Positions 18,599-27,692 of a stretch of 64,000 nt of DNA are shown here, piece after piece. The translations under genes and the position numbers were made by a program. Under the pieces are notes generated by a model. It was not told where the DNA came from. It did no database searches and worked only from the letters and a program-made list of their open reading frames with translations. The first letter of the stretch is position 1, and each line of letters starts with the position of its first letter. This DNA comes from Maribacter sp. (GTDB taxonomy: Bacteria > Bacteroidota > Bacteroidia > Flavobacteriales > Flavobacteriaceae), in NCBI GenBank assembly GCA_020629415.1, contig JAHDDL010000002.1, forward strand, positions 120,792 to 184,791. The letters are read 5' to 3'.

Positions 18599-20335
18599 AT
18601 GGAAGGATTAGATTGGATTATTCTTGCCGGTACACTTCTCTTTATAGTAGCCTATGGAGTTTGGAAAACCAAAGGAAGTAAAAACGTAGATGATTACGTT
18701 CGTGGCGGTAATGATTCTAAATGGTGGACGATCGGCTTATCGGTTATGGCTACGCAGGCCAGTGCAATTACCTTTTTATCCACTCCCGGCCAGGCATTTC
18801 ATGACGGTATGGGTTTTGTGCAGTTCTACTTTGGACTTCCATTGGCCATGATTATCATTTGTATGGTGTTTATTCCGTTATACCATAAAATGAAGGTATA
18901 TACCGCCTATGAATTTTTAGAAGGCAGGTTTGACCTTAAAACTCGTTCATTAGCCGCTATTTTATTTCTGATACAAAGAGGATTGGCTGCGGGTATCACA
19001 ATTTTTGCACCCTCCATTATACTATCCGCTGTGCTGGGTTGGGATTTACGAACCTTAAACATAATAATTGGCACCTTGGTGATTATATATACTGTTTCAG
19101 GTGGTACAAAGGCTGTTAGCGTAACCCAAAAACAGCAGATGTTCATTATTATGACCGGTATGTTCATTACATTCTTTTTTATACTAGGCTATCTACCTTC
19201 GGACATTACCTTTAGTAAATCAATGAAAATTGCAGGCGCCAGTAACAAGCTAGAAATATTGAACTTTGACCTGGACACCTCTAGCCGATATACCTTTTGG
19301 AGCGGAATTACTGGTGGCCTATTCTTGTTCTTGGCATATTTTGGTACTGACCAGAGTCAGGTACAACGCTATCTATCAGGTAAATCTATAAGAGAAAGTC
19401 AATTGGGGCTTATTTTCAACGCAGTACTTAAAATTCCCATGCAATTTTTTATACTCTTGGTAGGTGTTATGGTATTCGTGTTTTATCAGTACAATCCGTC
19501 ACCACTAAACTTTAACCCCTCTGCTACACAAGCCGTAATGGAGTCCAATTATGCAGATGACTACAAATTGTTACAAGAAGGACAAATTTCACTGGAAGCG
19601 GAGAAAAGAATTGCTCAAAATAAATTCTCGGCGGCTTTGGAGATAAAAGAATTTACAGCTGTAGAAGAAGCAAAAAAACAGATTATACGAATAAATAAAA
19701 AGGACAGCACCAACCGTATTGCCGCTAAATCTTTGATCAAACAGGCTAACGATACTGTTGAGACCAATGACAAAGATTACGTTTTCATACACTTCATACT
19801 TCACAACTTACCCACAGGGCTTGTCGGGTTATTGTTGGCGGTAATATTATCTGCGGCAATGTCATCGACAGCATCTGAGCTTAATGCACTGGGTACTATA
19901 ACAGCATTGGATTTATATAAAAGAAATAGAAAAACAGAAAACCTGTCCGAAGAACATTATGTTAAGGCGTCCAAGGTATTTACGTTGATTTGGGGGATTA
20001 TTGCCATATTAATTGCTTGTGTGGCCAATCTATTTGATAATCTAATACAGTTAGTAAATATTATAGGCAGTATCTTCTACGGCAATGTACTGGGTATATT
20101 CCTAATTGCTTTTTTCTTTAAGTTCATAAAGGGAAATGCTGTTTTTTTCGCAGCTGTGGTTACGCAGGTAATCATTTGTATTATTTATTATTACTTAATT
20201 CACATCTACCCTTCTGGTCAAGAGAAGTTAGGATACCTATGGCTTAACTTTTTTGGTGCAGCCTTGGTCATTTTCATATCATTTATATTTGAAGCTTTTG
20301 ACCGTATGTTAAAAAAACCATTGACAACCCACTAA
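18599..20335 (+). CDS. Sodium:solute symporter (SSS family)
   Basis: 578 residues, with roughly 13 membrane helices and an N-terminus outside. SSS-type features include the early GLSVMATQASAITFLSTPGQAF (read from sequence), FGTDQSQVQRYLSGKS and VILSAAMSSTASELNALGT, the last being the sodium-site helix with adjacent Ser/Thr. A hydrophilic loop of about 90 residues (310-395) lies between helices. Directly upstream is the 37-residue membrane protein and 19 bases downstream is galK, so galactose or a galactoside is the simplest substrate guess. SSS substrates cannot be read off sequence with confidence. Confidence 0.9.
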   Translation: MEGLDWIILAGTLLFIVAYGVWKTKGSKNVDDYVRGGNDSKWWTIGLSVMATQASAITFLSTPGQAFHDGMGFVQFYFGLPLAMIIICMVFIPLYHKMKVYTAYEFLEGRFDLKTRSLAAILFLIQRGLAAGITIFAPSIILSAVLGWDLRTLNIIIGTLVIIYTVSGGTKAVSVTQKQQMFIIMTGMFITFFFILGYLPSDITFSKSMKIAGASNKLEILNFDLDTSSRYTFWSGITGGLFLFLAYFGTDQSQVQRYLSGKSIRESQLGLIFNAVLKIPMQFFILLVGVMVFVFYQYNPSPLNFNPSATQAVMESNYADDYKLLQEGQISLEAEKRIAQNKFSAALEIKEFTAVEEAKKQIIRINKKDSTNRIAAKSLIKQANDTVETNDKDYVFIHFILHNLPTGLVGLLLAVILSAAMSSTASELNALGTITALDLYKRNRKTENLSEEHYVKASKVFTLIWGIIAILIACVANLFDNLIQLVNIIGSIFYGNVLGIFLIAFFFKFIKGNAVFFAAVVTQVIICIIYYYLIHIYPSGQEKLGYLWLNFFGAALVIFISFIFEAFDRMLKKPLTTH

Positions 20336-20354
20336 GAATAACACAAAACTATTA

Positions 20355-21512
20355 ATGATACATAAAGAAATTAAATCCTATTTTACGGAAAATTACAACA
20401 GCCAGCCCATACTTATAAAAGCTCCCGGACGTATTAATTTAATTGGTGAACATACAGATTACAACCAAGGGTTGGTATTACCGGCATCTATTGAAAAAGG
20501 GATTTATTTTGCTGTATCGGGCAATAACAATGATAATATTCAAATTGAAACTTTTTTAACCCAACCAGAAAAAATAGTTTTTCAATTAAGTGGCGAACAT
20601 GAAAAGTTCACATCTTTTTGGGGAAACTATTTTAAAGCAATTATAGAAATACTTATTGCAAAAAAATACCCATTAAAAGGAATGGATTGTGTTTTTGGTG
20701 GAGATATACCTATTGGATCCGGCCTCTCCTCCTCTGCTGCACTCTGTTGCGGATTTATTTACGCAATTACCAAAGTATCGGACAAAGAGATTTCAAGAGA
20801 GGATATTGCTTTAATAGCACAAGAGGCAGAACATAAAATTGGCCTTAATTGCGGATTAATGGATCAATATGCCGTGCTCTTCGGCAAAAAAGGAAATGCC
20901 TTCTTCTTAGATTGTAAAGATTTAAGCCATAGTTATATTCCTATTAATTTAAATGGCTACAGTTGGGTACTGGTGAATTCTAATATTAAGCATAATTTGG
21001 CCGTTGATTCTGAATATAACAAAAGGCGCGTTTCTTGCGAAAACATTGTAAAAGAAGTTCAAAAGAACAGACCGGAAATAACATCTTTAAGAGATGTAAC
21101 CTTACAAGATTTAGTTACCGTTAAAAATGACGTTAGCAGCATAGATGCGCAACGAGCCAAATATGTAATTGAAGAAAATAACAGGGTTCTCAAAATGATG
21201 CACGTACTAACGGAAGGTAATGCTTATGCTGTTGGTGATGTACTAAAAGAAGGGCATTGGGCAATGTCTAAACAATATGAGATTACTACCGCTGAACTGG
21301 ATGCCTTGGTAAAAATTGGTGAAAACCTAGAAGGGGTCTTAGGTTCTAGAATGATGGGAGGCGGATTTGGTGGTTGCACCATTAACCTCATGAAAACAGA
21401 AAATTTAGATTTTAATATAAAATCTATGCTAGAACAGTATAAGAATCAAACGAATATTGATGCGGAATATTACCATTTAGCAATTGATGACGGTGTAAAA
21501 GTCTTTGAATAA
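20355..21512 (+). CDS. galK: Galactokinase
   Basis: 385 residues, normal GHMP length. The galactokinase signature APGRINLIGEHTDYNQG (about 24-40) contains the galactose-contacting Glu-His-Asp. The ATP loop is PIGSGLSSSAAL (about 120-131), the catalytic Asp region is NCGLMDQYAVLFG, and motif 3 is GSRMMGGGFGGCTINL. It phosphorylates alpha-D-galactose at O1 for the Leloir pathway. It is the last gene of the PIG-L - small protein - SSS operon and is followed by a strong terminator. galT and galE are not in the window. Confidence 0.96.
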   Translation: MIHKEIKSYFTENYNSQPILIKAPGRINLIGEHTDYNQGLVLPASIEKGIYFAVSGNNNDNIQIETFLTQPEKIVFQLSGEHEKFTSFWGNYFKAIIEILIAKKYPLKGMDCVFGGDIPIGSGLSSSAALCCGFIYAITKVSDKEISREDIALIAQEAEHKIGLNCGLMDQYAVLFGKKGNAFFLDCKDLSHSYIPINLNGYSWVLVNSNIKHNLAVDSEYNKRRVSCENIVKEVQKNRPEITSLRDVTLQDLVTVKNDVSSIDAQRAKYVIEENNRVLKMMHVLTEGNAYAVGDVLKEGHWAMSKQYEITTAELDALVKIGENLEGVLGSRMMGGGFGGCTINLMKTENLDFNIKSMLEQYKNQTNIDAEYYHLAIDDGVKVFE

Positions 21513-21536
21513 AAAATGCAAAGATTATAGTATAAA

Positions 21537-21568
21537 AAAAAGTCCGTGTTCTTCAACACGGACTTTTT
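21537..21568. terminator. Bidirectional terminator (galK / DUF2911)
   Basis: Perfect inverted repeat AAAAAGTCCGTGTT - CTTC - AACACGGACTTTTT between convergent genes, with A and T tracts on opposite sides. Confidence 0.92.
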
Positions 21569-21586
21569 AATTTTACAAATTGTAAT

Positions 21587-22432
21587 TTATTTAGAACTCC
21601 ATTCTTTTATAGAATCATTGTTCATTTTTATATAATCATTGTTACCGGCCGCAGTAGCACCCGCCAATGATTTTTTAGCTACTTCAATAGCACCTTTTTT
21701 ATCGCCCGCTTTTGCTAAAATCAAAGACTGTTGTCTTAGCTGCCAAAATGCCGGCTTTTCTGTCATGGACATAGCTTTATTCATCCATTCTTTAGCTTTG
21801 TTGATGTCTTTACCCTCACTTGAATAGTACACGGCAGCAGCGTAATAATCACCAGCCGATGGACCGTTTAAAGCTTTATCGATACTGCTCATTACAGTAG
21901 TGTCCGTATCAACTGTAAAAGGAATAGCTACATAAGTATCTTCCCAAATGATACCAATATTTGCACCATTACTTTTTACATCGTCAATAGTAATCGTAAA
22001 AGTTTCAACCGGCATTTCCATTTTGTAGACCGGCACAGTTAACTGTGCAACGACCTTGTTATCTTCCCAGTTACTAGGTGTACCACCACCAACGGTATCA
22101 GTATACACAAATACTTCCCAATTAGAAGCTCCTGGCTTAGTGAATATAGAATATGTACCTGCTTTTACCTCTTTTCCTCCTATTGTTACATCAGAGTCAA
22201 AAGTTACCAAAGTATATCCATTAGCTCCTGTTCTCCATAATTTATCAAAAGGCACTAGGTCGCCAAAAATCTTTCTACCTCTCATAGAAGGTCTAGAATA
22301 GTCAATACTTACCTCTGTCAAACCTACAGTCTGCATAATTTTTGCCGCTGGACTAGGAGCAGGTGTATTTATTTGTGCCTCAACAGTTAAGGAAGCAACA
22401 ATTGCCAATAAAAAGAGTACTACTTTGTTCAT
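21587..22432 (-). CDS. Secreted DUF2911 domain protein
   Basis: 281 residues. Signal peptide (about 1-19, ending TVEAQ), then DUF2911 (about 25-165) with its characteristic run IDYSRPSMRGRKIFG, LVPFDKLWRTGANGYT and KAGTYSIFTKPG. The C-terminal part (about 180-280) is helical and TPR-like (ADYYAAAVYYSSEGKDINKA). The family is common in Bacteroidota and has no assigned function. It ends next to the shared terminator with galK; 75 bases separate it from the upstream gene on the same strand. Confidence 0.88.
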   Translation of the reverse strand: MNKVVLFLLAIVASLTVEAQINTPAPSPAAKIMQTVGLTEVSIDYSRPSMRGRKIFGDLVPFDKLWRTGANGYTLVTFDSDVTIGGKEVKAGTYSIFTKPGASNWEVFVYTDTVGGGTPSNWEDNKVVAQLTVPVYKMEMPVETFTITIDDVKSNGANIGIIWEDTYVAIPFTVDTDTTVMSSIDKALNGPSAGDYYAAAVYYSSEGKDINKAKEWMNKAMSMTEKPAFWQLRQQSLILAKAGDKKGAIEVAKKSLAGATAAGNNDYIKMNNDSIKEWSSK

Positions 22433-22507
22433 GATTTTTTTACTAATTAGTTATATGGCAAAACTAATTATAAAGGAGAGTTAGAACTGTTAACAATTTC
22501 TTAAATA

Positions 22508-23716
22508 CTAATAAACAACAAAAGAAGTGGTCACTACACCATCTTCCAAAAACATGGCTAAATAATAAATTGAAGTTTCTAATTGATGAGATATTATTCC
22601 ACTCTTATCTATTTCGCCGGTATTTTGCCAAACCTCTTTACCCGACAAATCGTAGATTGCTTGCCCATAAACTGTTTTATCCGTGGCAATGGAGTAATAA
22701 TATTGGCTAGAAGAATTATCCCTATATATGATCAGTTCACCATCTTGACCCATATTTTCAGGTAATAAAGAATCATCCGGTTCATCTGTATTTTCTTCTT
22801 CTTCAGAATTTTCGGGACTTTCAGGATTTACCGGTTCTTCTGGCCCTGTGACCGGTATCTGAAAAGAAAACAATCGTGAAGGTGATTCAATAGTTGGGGT
22901 TTGCCTGGTATAATACTCCGAAGAAAAAAAATAATTACCTGTTTCGCTCTGTGTCAGCCCTTCCGCTTGAATAAAATTCAAACCTAAATCTTGTTGTTTG
23001 TATCCTTCAAAGACATCATTAAAGTCTAAATTTTCTACAATACCTATGAATGGGCTCAATATAGATGAATACCCAAGTACTACCAATCTATTGGTCTCAG
23101 CATTGAAAGTAGCATCGGTCACTAAACCAACATCATCAATATCACCTATTCTACGTGCCATATAAGTTCCAGGAAATTTTGAAAACTCATAAGCAACCGA
23201 TCCTAATGATTGCCATTGCTTTGTCAAAACAACTACCTTATCGTCAACAATAAAAAATGCTTCTGCATCCCAATCACTATTTCCATTGTTTTCAAAATCT
23301 TGTTGATCTTCGTAAGAAAAGTTTATCGTGGTGGCAGATACGGTATTTGAACTTAAATAATCTTGTTTTGAGATTATATGAACAGCTAAATTGGTTCTTG
23401 AACCCACATTATTACCAAAATCACCTATATAGATAAAATCTTCATCTTGCGATAATGCTTCCCAATCAACATTGGTCACATTATTGACAACAACTCTTCT
23501 TTGAACGGATAATGTTAATGTATCCAATTCAAAAAGTATGGCTTCGTTACCGGAATCATTGTGCGTAATTAAATTACAGTTAAAATATAATAATCCAGAT
23601 GTTTCAAATACCTCATTGGGCAGTTCCCCTACTGTTTGCAGGTTCTCTTGTGCAGCTAATGAAGCTGTAGACAAGAAAACAAGAATTACAATCAATTGTT
23701 GAACAAAGAATTTCAT
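22508..23716 (-). CDS. Secreted protein with possible C-terminal T9SS-type sorting domain
   Basis: 402 residues with a signal peptide (about 1-22). The first 280 residues look like a beta-propeller-type extracellular domain (repeated DFGNNVGSR, DWDAEAFFIVDD, FSSEYYTRQ strands). A Pro/Glu-rich linker follows (about 285-320; GPEEPVNPESPENSEEEEN). The last 75 residues resemble a type IX secretion C-terminal domain: YSIATDKTVYGQAIYDLSGKEV, then a Y(Y)LAMF strand near the end. The exact type-A motif is degenerate, so surface export is probable rather than certain. Substrate unknown. Confidence 0.75.
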   Translation of the reverse strand: MKFFVQQLIVILVFLSTASLAAQENLQTVGELPNEVFETSGLLYFNCNLITHNDSGNEAILFELDTLTLSVQRRVVVNNVTNVDWEALSQDEDFIYIGDFGNNVGSRTNLAVHIISKQDYLSSNTVSATTINFSYEDQQDFENNGNSDWDAEAFFIVDDKVVVLTKQWQSLGSVAYEFSKFPGTYMARRIGDIDDVGLVTDATFNAETNRLVVLGYSSILSPFIGIVENLDFNDVFEGYKQQDLGLNFIQAEGLTQSETGNYFFSSEYYTRQTPTIESPSRLFSFQIPVTGPEEPVNPESPENSEEEENTDEPDDSLLPENMGQDGELIIYRDNSSSQYYYSIATDKTVYGQAIYDLSGKEVWQNTGEIDKSGIISHQLETSIYYLAMFLEDGVVTTSFVVY

Positions 23717-23885
23717 AGTTACAAAGTAAACTAGAATAATATTAATGAACTGTATTTAAAAGACCTGAATACAATTTAATCGATAAAGTTAATTTTTAAA
23801 CTTTTAAAAAAGCATTATTAAATTTGTTTAACTATTTTTGAATTAAGTTAGACATAAATTTGTCAAAACTTTCAACATCGCATTT

Positions 23886-24383
23886 ATGAAGTTATATCAA
23901 TTACATTCTAAACAAGCATTGCCGATTACCAAAGAAGTTGCTTGGAAATTTTTATCGGACCCAGCAAATTTAAAAGTAATAACCCCGGAACACATGGGTT
24001 TTAATATACTTGATGGTGCGGATAGAGAAATGTTTCCTGGTCAAATTATTCAGTATAAAGTATCACCATTTCCAGGGTATACTACTAAATGGGTAACGGA
24101 AATTACACATGTAGATCATGGAAATTATTTTGTAGATGAACAAAGGTTTGGTCCTTACGCATTGTGGCACCATAAACACTTTATAAAAGAAATTGAGGAA
24201 GGTGTTGAAATGGAAGATATTATAGATTACAAAATCCCCTTCGGAATATTGGGACAAATAGCGCATCCATTAATTGTAAAAAAACAATTGACGGAAATTT
24301 TTAAATTCCGAGAGCAAAAATTAAAAGAATTATTTGGTGTGGTAGACTCCATTCCAAATCAACTACAACTAAAATCATTTTAA
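23886..24383 (+). CDS. SRPBCC family ligand-binding protein
   Basis: 165 residues with a complete START/SRPBCC helix-grip outline: AWKFLSDPANLKVITPEHMGF near the start, alternating strands, and a long C-terminal helix. Similar proteins are often labelled cell division inhibitor or coenzyme Q-binding-like, without direct evidence. Its stop codon is immediately followed by the SDR ATG, and that stop by the photolyase ATG. The three form a zero-gap operon, suggesting function together with a flavin/light enzyme. Confidence 0.85.
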   Translation: MKLYQLHSKQALPITKEVAWKFLSDPANLKVITPEHMGFNILDGADREMFPGQIIQYKVSPFPGYTTKWVTEITHVDHGNYFVDEQRFGPYALWHHKHFIKEIEEGVEMEDIIDYKIPFGILGQIAHPLIVKKQLTEIFKFREQKLKELFGVVDSIPNQLQLKSF

Positions 24384-25073
24384 ATGAAAAATATATTATT
24401 GATCGGTGGTTCTCATGGTATTGGACTATCAATAGTTAAAGAATTACAAGAAACCCATAAATTATTTGTAGCATCACGTACGGTAGAAGACCTACAGCAC
24501 AAAAATATTACGCATATACCATTTGATGTTACTACGGACGTTTTGGATATATCGGTCTTACCGGAAAAATTAGACGGATTTGTGTATTGCCCTGGAAGCA
24601 TAAATCTTAAACCATTTAAAATGATGTCTTTAGATACCATACAAACAGATATGGAATTAAATTTCTTTTCTATGGTAAGAGTGGTTAAAGAAATCATTTC
24701 AAAAATGAACGACGGCGCAAGTATGGTATTTTTCAGTACTATTGCAGTAGGTACCGGTATGCCCTTTCATACAAGTGTTTCAGCAGCTAAAGGAGCAATT
24801 GAGGGTTTTGCTAAATCATTGGCGGCGGAATATGCACCTAAGCTTAGAATCAATGTCGTAGCACCTTCTTTGGTAGACACGCCTTTGGCTAAAAGACTTT
24901 TGAACAATGATAAAAAACGAGAGATGATGAATGAGCGCCACCCCTTAAAAAGAGTAGGTAATGCAGAAGATATTGCAAATGCAGCTATTTTCCTTCTAGG
25001 CGATAAAAGCACTTGGATGACAGGGCAGGTAATTGGCGTGGATGGGGGATTATCAACTTTAAACATTAATTAA
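24384..25073 (+). CDS. SDR-family protein lacking the catalytic tyrosine
   Basis: 229 residues with a Rossmann fold. GGSHGIG (8-14) is the cofactor loop, and there is a C-terminal GQVIGVDGG segment as in FabG-like SDRs. Ser118/Thr119 and Lys136 are at the expected catalytic spacing, but the position four residues before the Lys, where SDRs keep Tyr, is Val132 (HTSVSAAKGA). No Tyr lies nearby in register. It may be a non-catalytic cofactor-binding SDR or use different chemistry. It sits between an SRPBCC protein and a photolyase with no intergenic bases. Confidence 0.88.
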   Translation: MKNILLIGGSHGIGLSIVKELQETHKLFVASRTVEDLQHKNITHIPFDVTTDVLDISVLPEKLDGFVYCPGSINLKPFKMMSLDTIQTDMELNFFSMVRVVKEIISKMNDGASMVFFSTIAVGTGMPFHTSVSAAKGAIEGFAKSLAAEYAPKLRINVVAPSLVDTPLAKRLLNNDKKREMMNERHPLKRVGNAEDIANAAIFLLGDKSTWMTGQVIGVDGGLSTLNIN

Positions 25074-26384
25074 ATGTCAAAAAAAGTATCTATTTTTTGG
25101 TTTAGAAGGGATTTAAGATTGGACGATAATGTTGGTTTTCTTGAAGCTTTGAAAGGAGATCATCCCGTATTGCCTATTTTCATTTTTGACAAAAAAATTC
25201 TTTCCAAATTACCAAAAGACGATGCAAGGCTTACGTTCATATATGAGACATTACAGCATATGCGAAATCAGCTACAAGAACAGAACGAAAGCTCATTGGC
25301 AATGTTTTATGGCGAACCTTTAGATGTAATTAAAAAAATAACAGAGGAGTATAACGTAAAGTCCATTTATACGAATAGAGATTACGAACCTTATGCAAAA
25401 GAGCGCGATGAATCAATAGCTTCTTTTTTATCCAAAAAAGATATTTCCTTTAAAACATTTAAAGATCAAGTAATTTTTGAAAAGTCTGAAATTGTAAAGG
25501 GAGATGGGGAACCTTATGTAGTTTACACTCCATATAAAAATAAATGGCAGGAACAGTTTAATGAGGATGAGGATTTAAAGATTCATTATACCAATCAATA
25601 TTTATCTAACCTGATAAAAAATTCGCGCTTACCAAATCTATCACTAAGTGATATTGGCTTTGAAAAGTCAAAAATAGAAGTTCCTGATTATGATGTTACT
25701 CCTACCCTAATTGATAATTATGAAGACACGAGAAATTTTCCTGCAAAAGAGAACGGAACATCTCGTTTAGGCCCTCATTTAAGATTTGGTACCGTGTCTG
25801 TTCGTAAAATGATGAAAAAGGCTATCGCCGAAGATAATAAGGTATTTTGGAGCGAATTGATATGGCGAGAATTTTTTATGAGTATTCTTTTTCACTTTCC
25901 CCATACCGTAGACAATGCTTTCCGGTCAAAATACGACCGCATAGAGTGGAGAAATAATGTGGAAGAATTTGAAAAATGGAAAAATGGGGAAACCGGTTAT
26001 CTCTTGGTAGATGCAGGTATGCGCCAGTTAAATGAAACAGGATACATGCACAATAGGGTTCGTATGTTGGTAGCAAGCTTTCTTTGCAAGCATCTACTCA
26101 TTGATTGGCGCTGGGGAGAAACTTATTTTGCCGAGAAATTATTGGATTATGAATTAAGCTCCAATGTTGGAAACTGGCAATGGGCCGCAGGTAGCGGTGT
26201 TGATGCCGCCCCATATTTTAGAATATTTAATCCTATGACCCAAGTAGACAAGTTTGATAAAAGTAAAAAATACATTAAGGAATGGATACCGGAATATGGC
26301 ACGGATAGGTATGTGGAAAAAATGGTAGACCATAAAATGGCCAGAGAGAGATGTTTAGAAACATATAAGGCAGCAGTTAGCTAA
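25074..26384 (+). CDS. Cryptochrome/photolyase family protein
   Basis: 436 residues. The N-terminal alpha/beta antenna domain starts IFWFRRDLRLDDN (about 7-19). The C-terminal helical FAD domain contains FWSELIWREFFM, TGYLLVDAGMRQLNETGYMHNRVRM (read in segments) and SSNVGNWQWAAGSGVDAAPYFR, the flavin and Trp-chain region. Length and motifs fit a class I CPD photolyase, which repairs pyrimidine dimers using blue light; a signalling cryptochrome cannot be excluded. It is the last gene of the SRPBCC-SDR-photolyase operon. Confidence 0.92.
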   Translation: MSKKVSIFWFRRDLRLDDNVGFLEALKGDHPVLPIFIFDKKILSKLPKDDARLTFIYETLQHMRNQLQEQNESSLAMFYGEPLDVIKKITEEYNVKSIYTNRDYEPYAKERDESIASFLSKKDISFKTFKDQVIFEKSEIVKGDGEPYVVYTPYKNKWQEQFNEDEDLKIHYTNQYLSNLIKNSRLPNLSLSDIGFEKSKIEVPDYDVTPTLIDNYEDTRNFPAKENGTSRLGPHLRFGTVSVRKMMKKAIAEDNKVFWSELIWREFFMSILFHFPHTVDNAFRSKYDRIEWRNNVEEFEKWKNGETGYLLVDAGMRQLNETGYMHNRVRMLVASFLCKHLLIDWRWGETYFAEKLLDYELSSNVGNWQWAAGSGVDAAPYFRIFNPMTQVDKFDKSKKYIKEWIPEYGTDRYVEKMVDHKMARERCLETYKAAVS

Positions 26385-26385
26385 A

Positions 26386-27435
26386 CTACTTTGCTAACTG
26401 TCTGTTTAATTCTTGTTGATCAACTACTCTTCGTTTTAGAATGTTGATATAACGTAATGCATCCTTATTTTCATAATCTGTATATGCTTTAGAAGCATAT
26501 TCTGTGGCCTTATTTAATTCACCGTTAATTTCGTTGCTAATAGCCATATTGTAATATGCCCTACCGGCAATTTTATTTTTGGTATTGGTTAAATCTGCAT
26601 TCCACAATTCCGCGGCGCCCTCCCAATCACCAGCTTTTGCACGTCTATCTGCAATTTCTAAATTTTCACTACCCCTAATAAAATAATTTCTAGCAATCCT
26701 TATTTTTTCGGGTCTAGTATTCAATGCGTAATTGGCACCTAACTTAGTACTAGAACTTAATACTGCCTCTTTTCTACCTACTACAGCTTCAAATGCCTTT
26801 ATAGGATTAACACCTTCGCCCACTGAAAAAAGATTGTTGTTAGATACATACTTGTCTAAAACCCTTCTATTGGCAGGATCGTATATTCTCCATCCATTTT
26901 TAATAGCTGTATTAAGCTCAATTCTATGACCAGGAACATTAGCTTCAATTCCTAAATTGTTTGGTATTGTAACCGTCGTCAGTTCATAGTTCGCAGAAGA
27001 ATCGGTATCATAATATTCTAAAGAAAATAATATGTCAACACCATTTTCATTACAAATACGATCCACGACATCCTAAGAAATCTCAGCAGGAAAAACACTT
27101 AACCCTTTTTCTATATCTTTTTGATTCTCAATAACTTTAACAGTAGTAAATCTGTTGCCCCTTTCCAATTCATATTTAAGTCCAGAAACAGCATTTTTAG
27201 CGCCTTCTTTATCTAAATCAAGTCCTTCTAAAGACAAAATCTTGTCAATATCATCCAATATCTTATTGTTTTCAGAAGCACTACTTCTATTAACGATTCC
27301 TACGTTAACAAGATCATTTGGTATAGAAATTTGAGCAGGCTGCGTAATACCCATGGTCATTCTGTTGGTAGAGCTACACGCGATAACCGAAAATAATACC
27401 GTGAACAAAAACAATTTAAAAGCATTACGATTCAT
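26386..27435 (-). pseudogene. DUF6340-type lipoprotein interrupted by an in-frame TAG
   Basis: Two open segments lie in the same frame. The first (27435-27076) has a lipoprotein signal (FLFTVLFSVIACSS) and ends ..SVFPAEIS. A single TAG follows (27075-27073), then the frame continues directly as DVVDRICNENGVDILFSLEYYD to 26386. Joined, the chain is about 349 residues, the usual size of DUF6340 proteins, which have TPR-like C-termini (AYYNMAISNEINGELNKATEYA). One base change (CAG to TAG) would explain the break. The downstream segment could only start at a GTG (27066) and would lack a signal peptide. Confidence 0.8.
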
Positions 27436-27692
27436 AATTCGATATTTTTTTAAAAACCAAGAGTTTGATTAATAACGAATTTTATGACTGTAAATTATAT
27501 AATTAATGACTATAGGTTAGATAAATATTTAAATTGACAAAATAGAAATGAAAAGATCAGAAACTGCCATATACACATATTGGGAGCTCTTAGAACTTGA
27601 TCAATTACGACATTTTATTTGGTATATTTACTAAGGCTTTAATAGGTTTTGTACCAATGGTCAGAATTGAAGTTAGAATAACCAAAACTACT

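Noticed and set aside
27597..27692. Upstream extension of the M20 amidohydrolase
   Set aside because: The extension buries a good signal peptide that starts at 27693 and has no conserved sequence.
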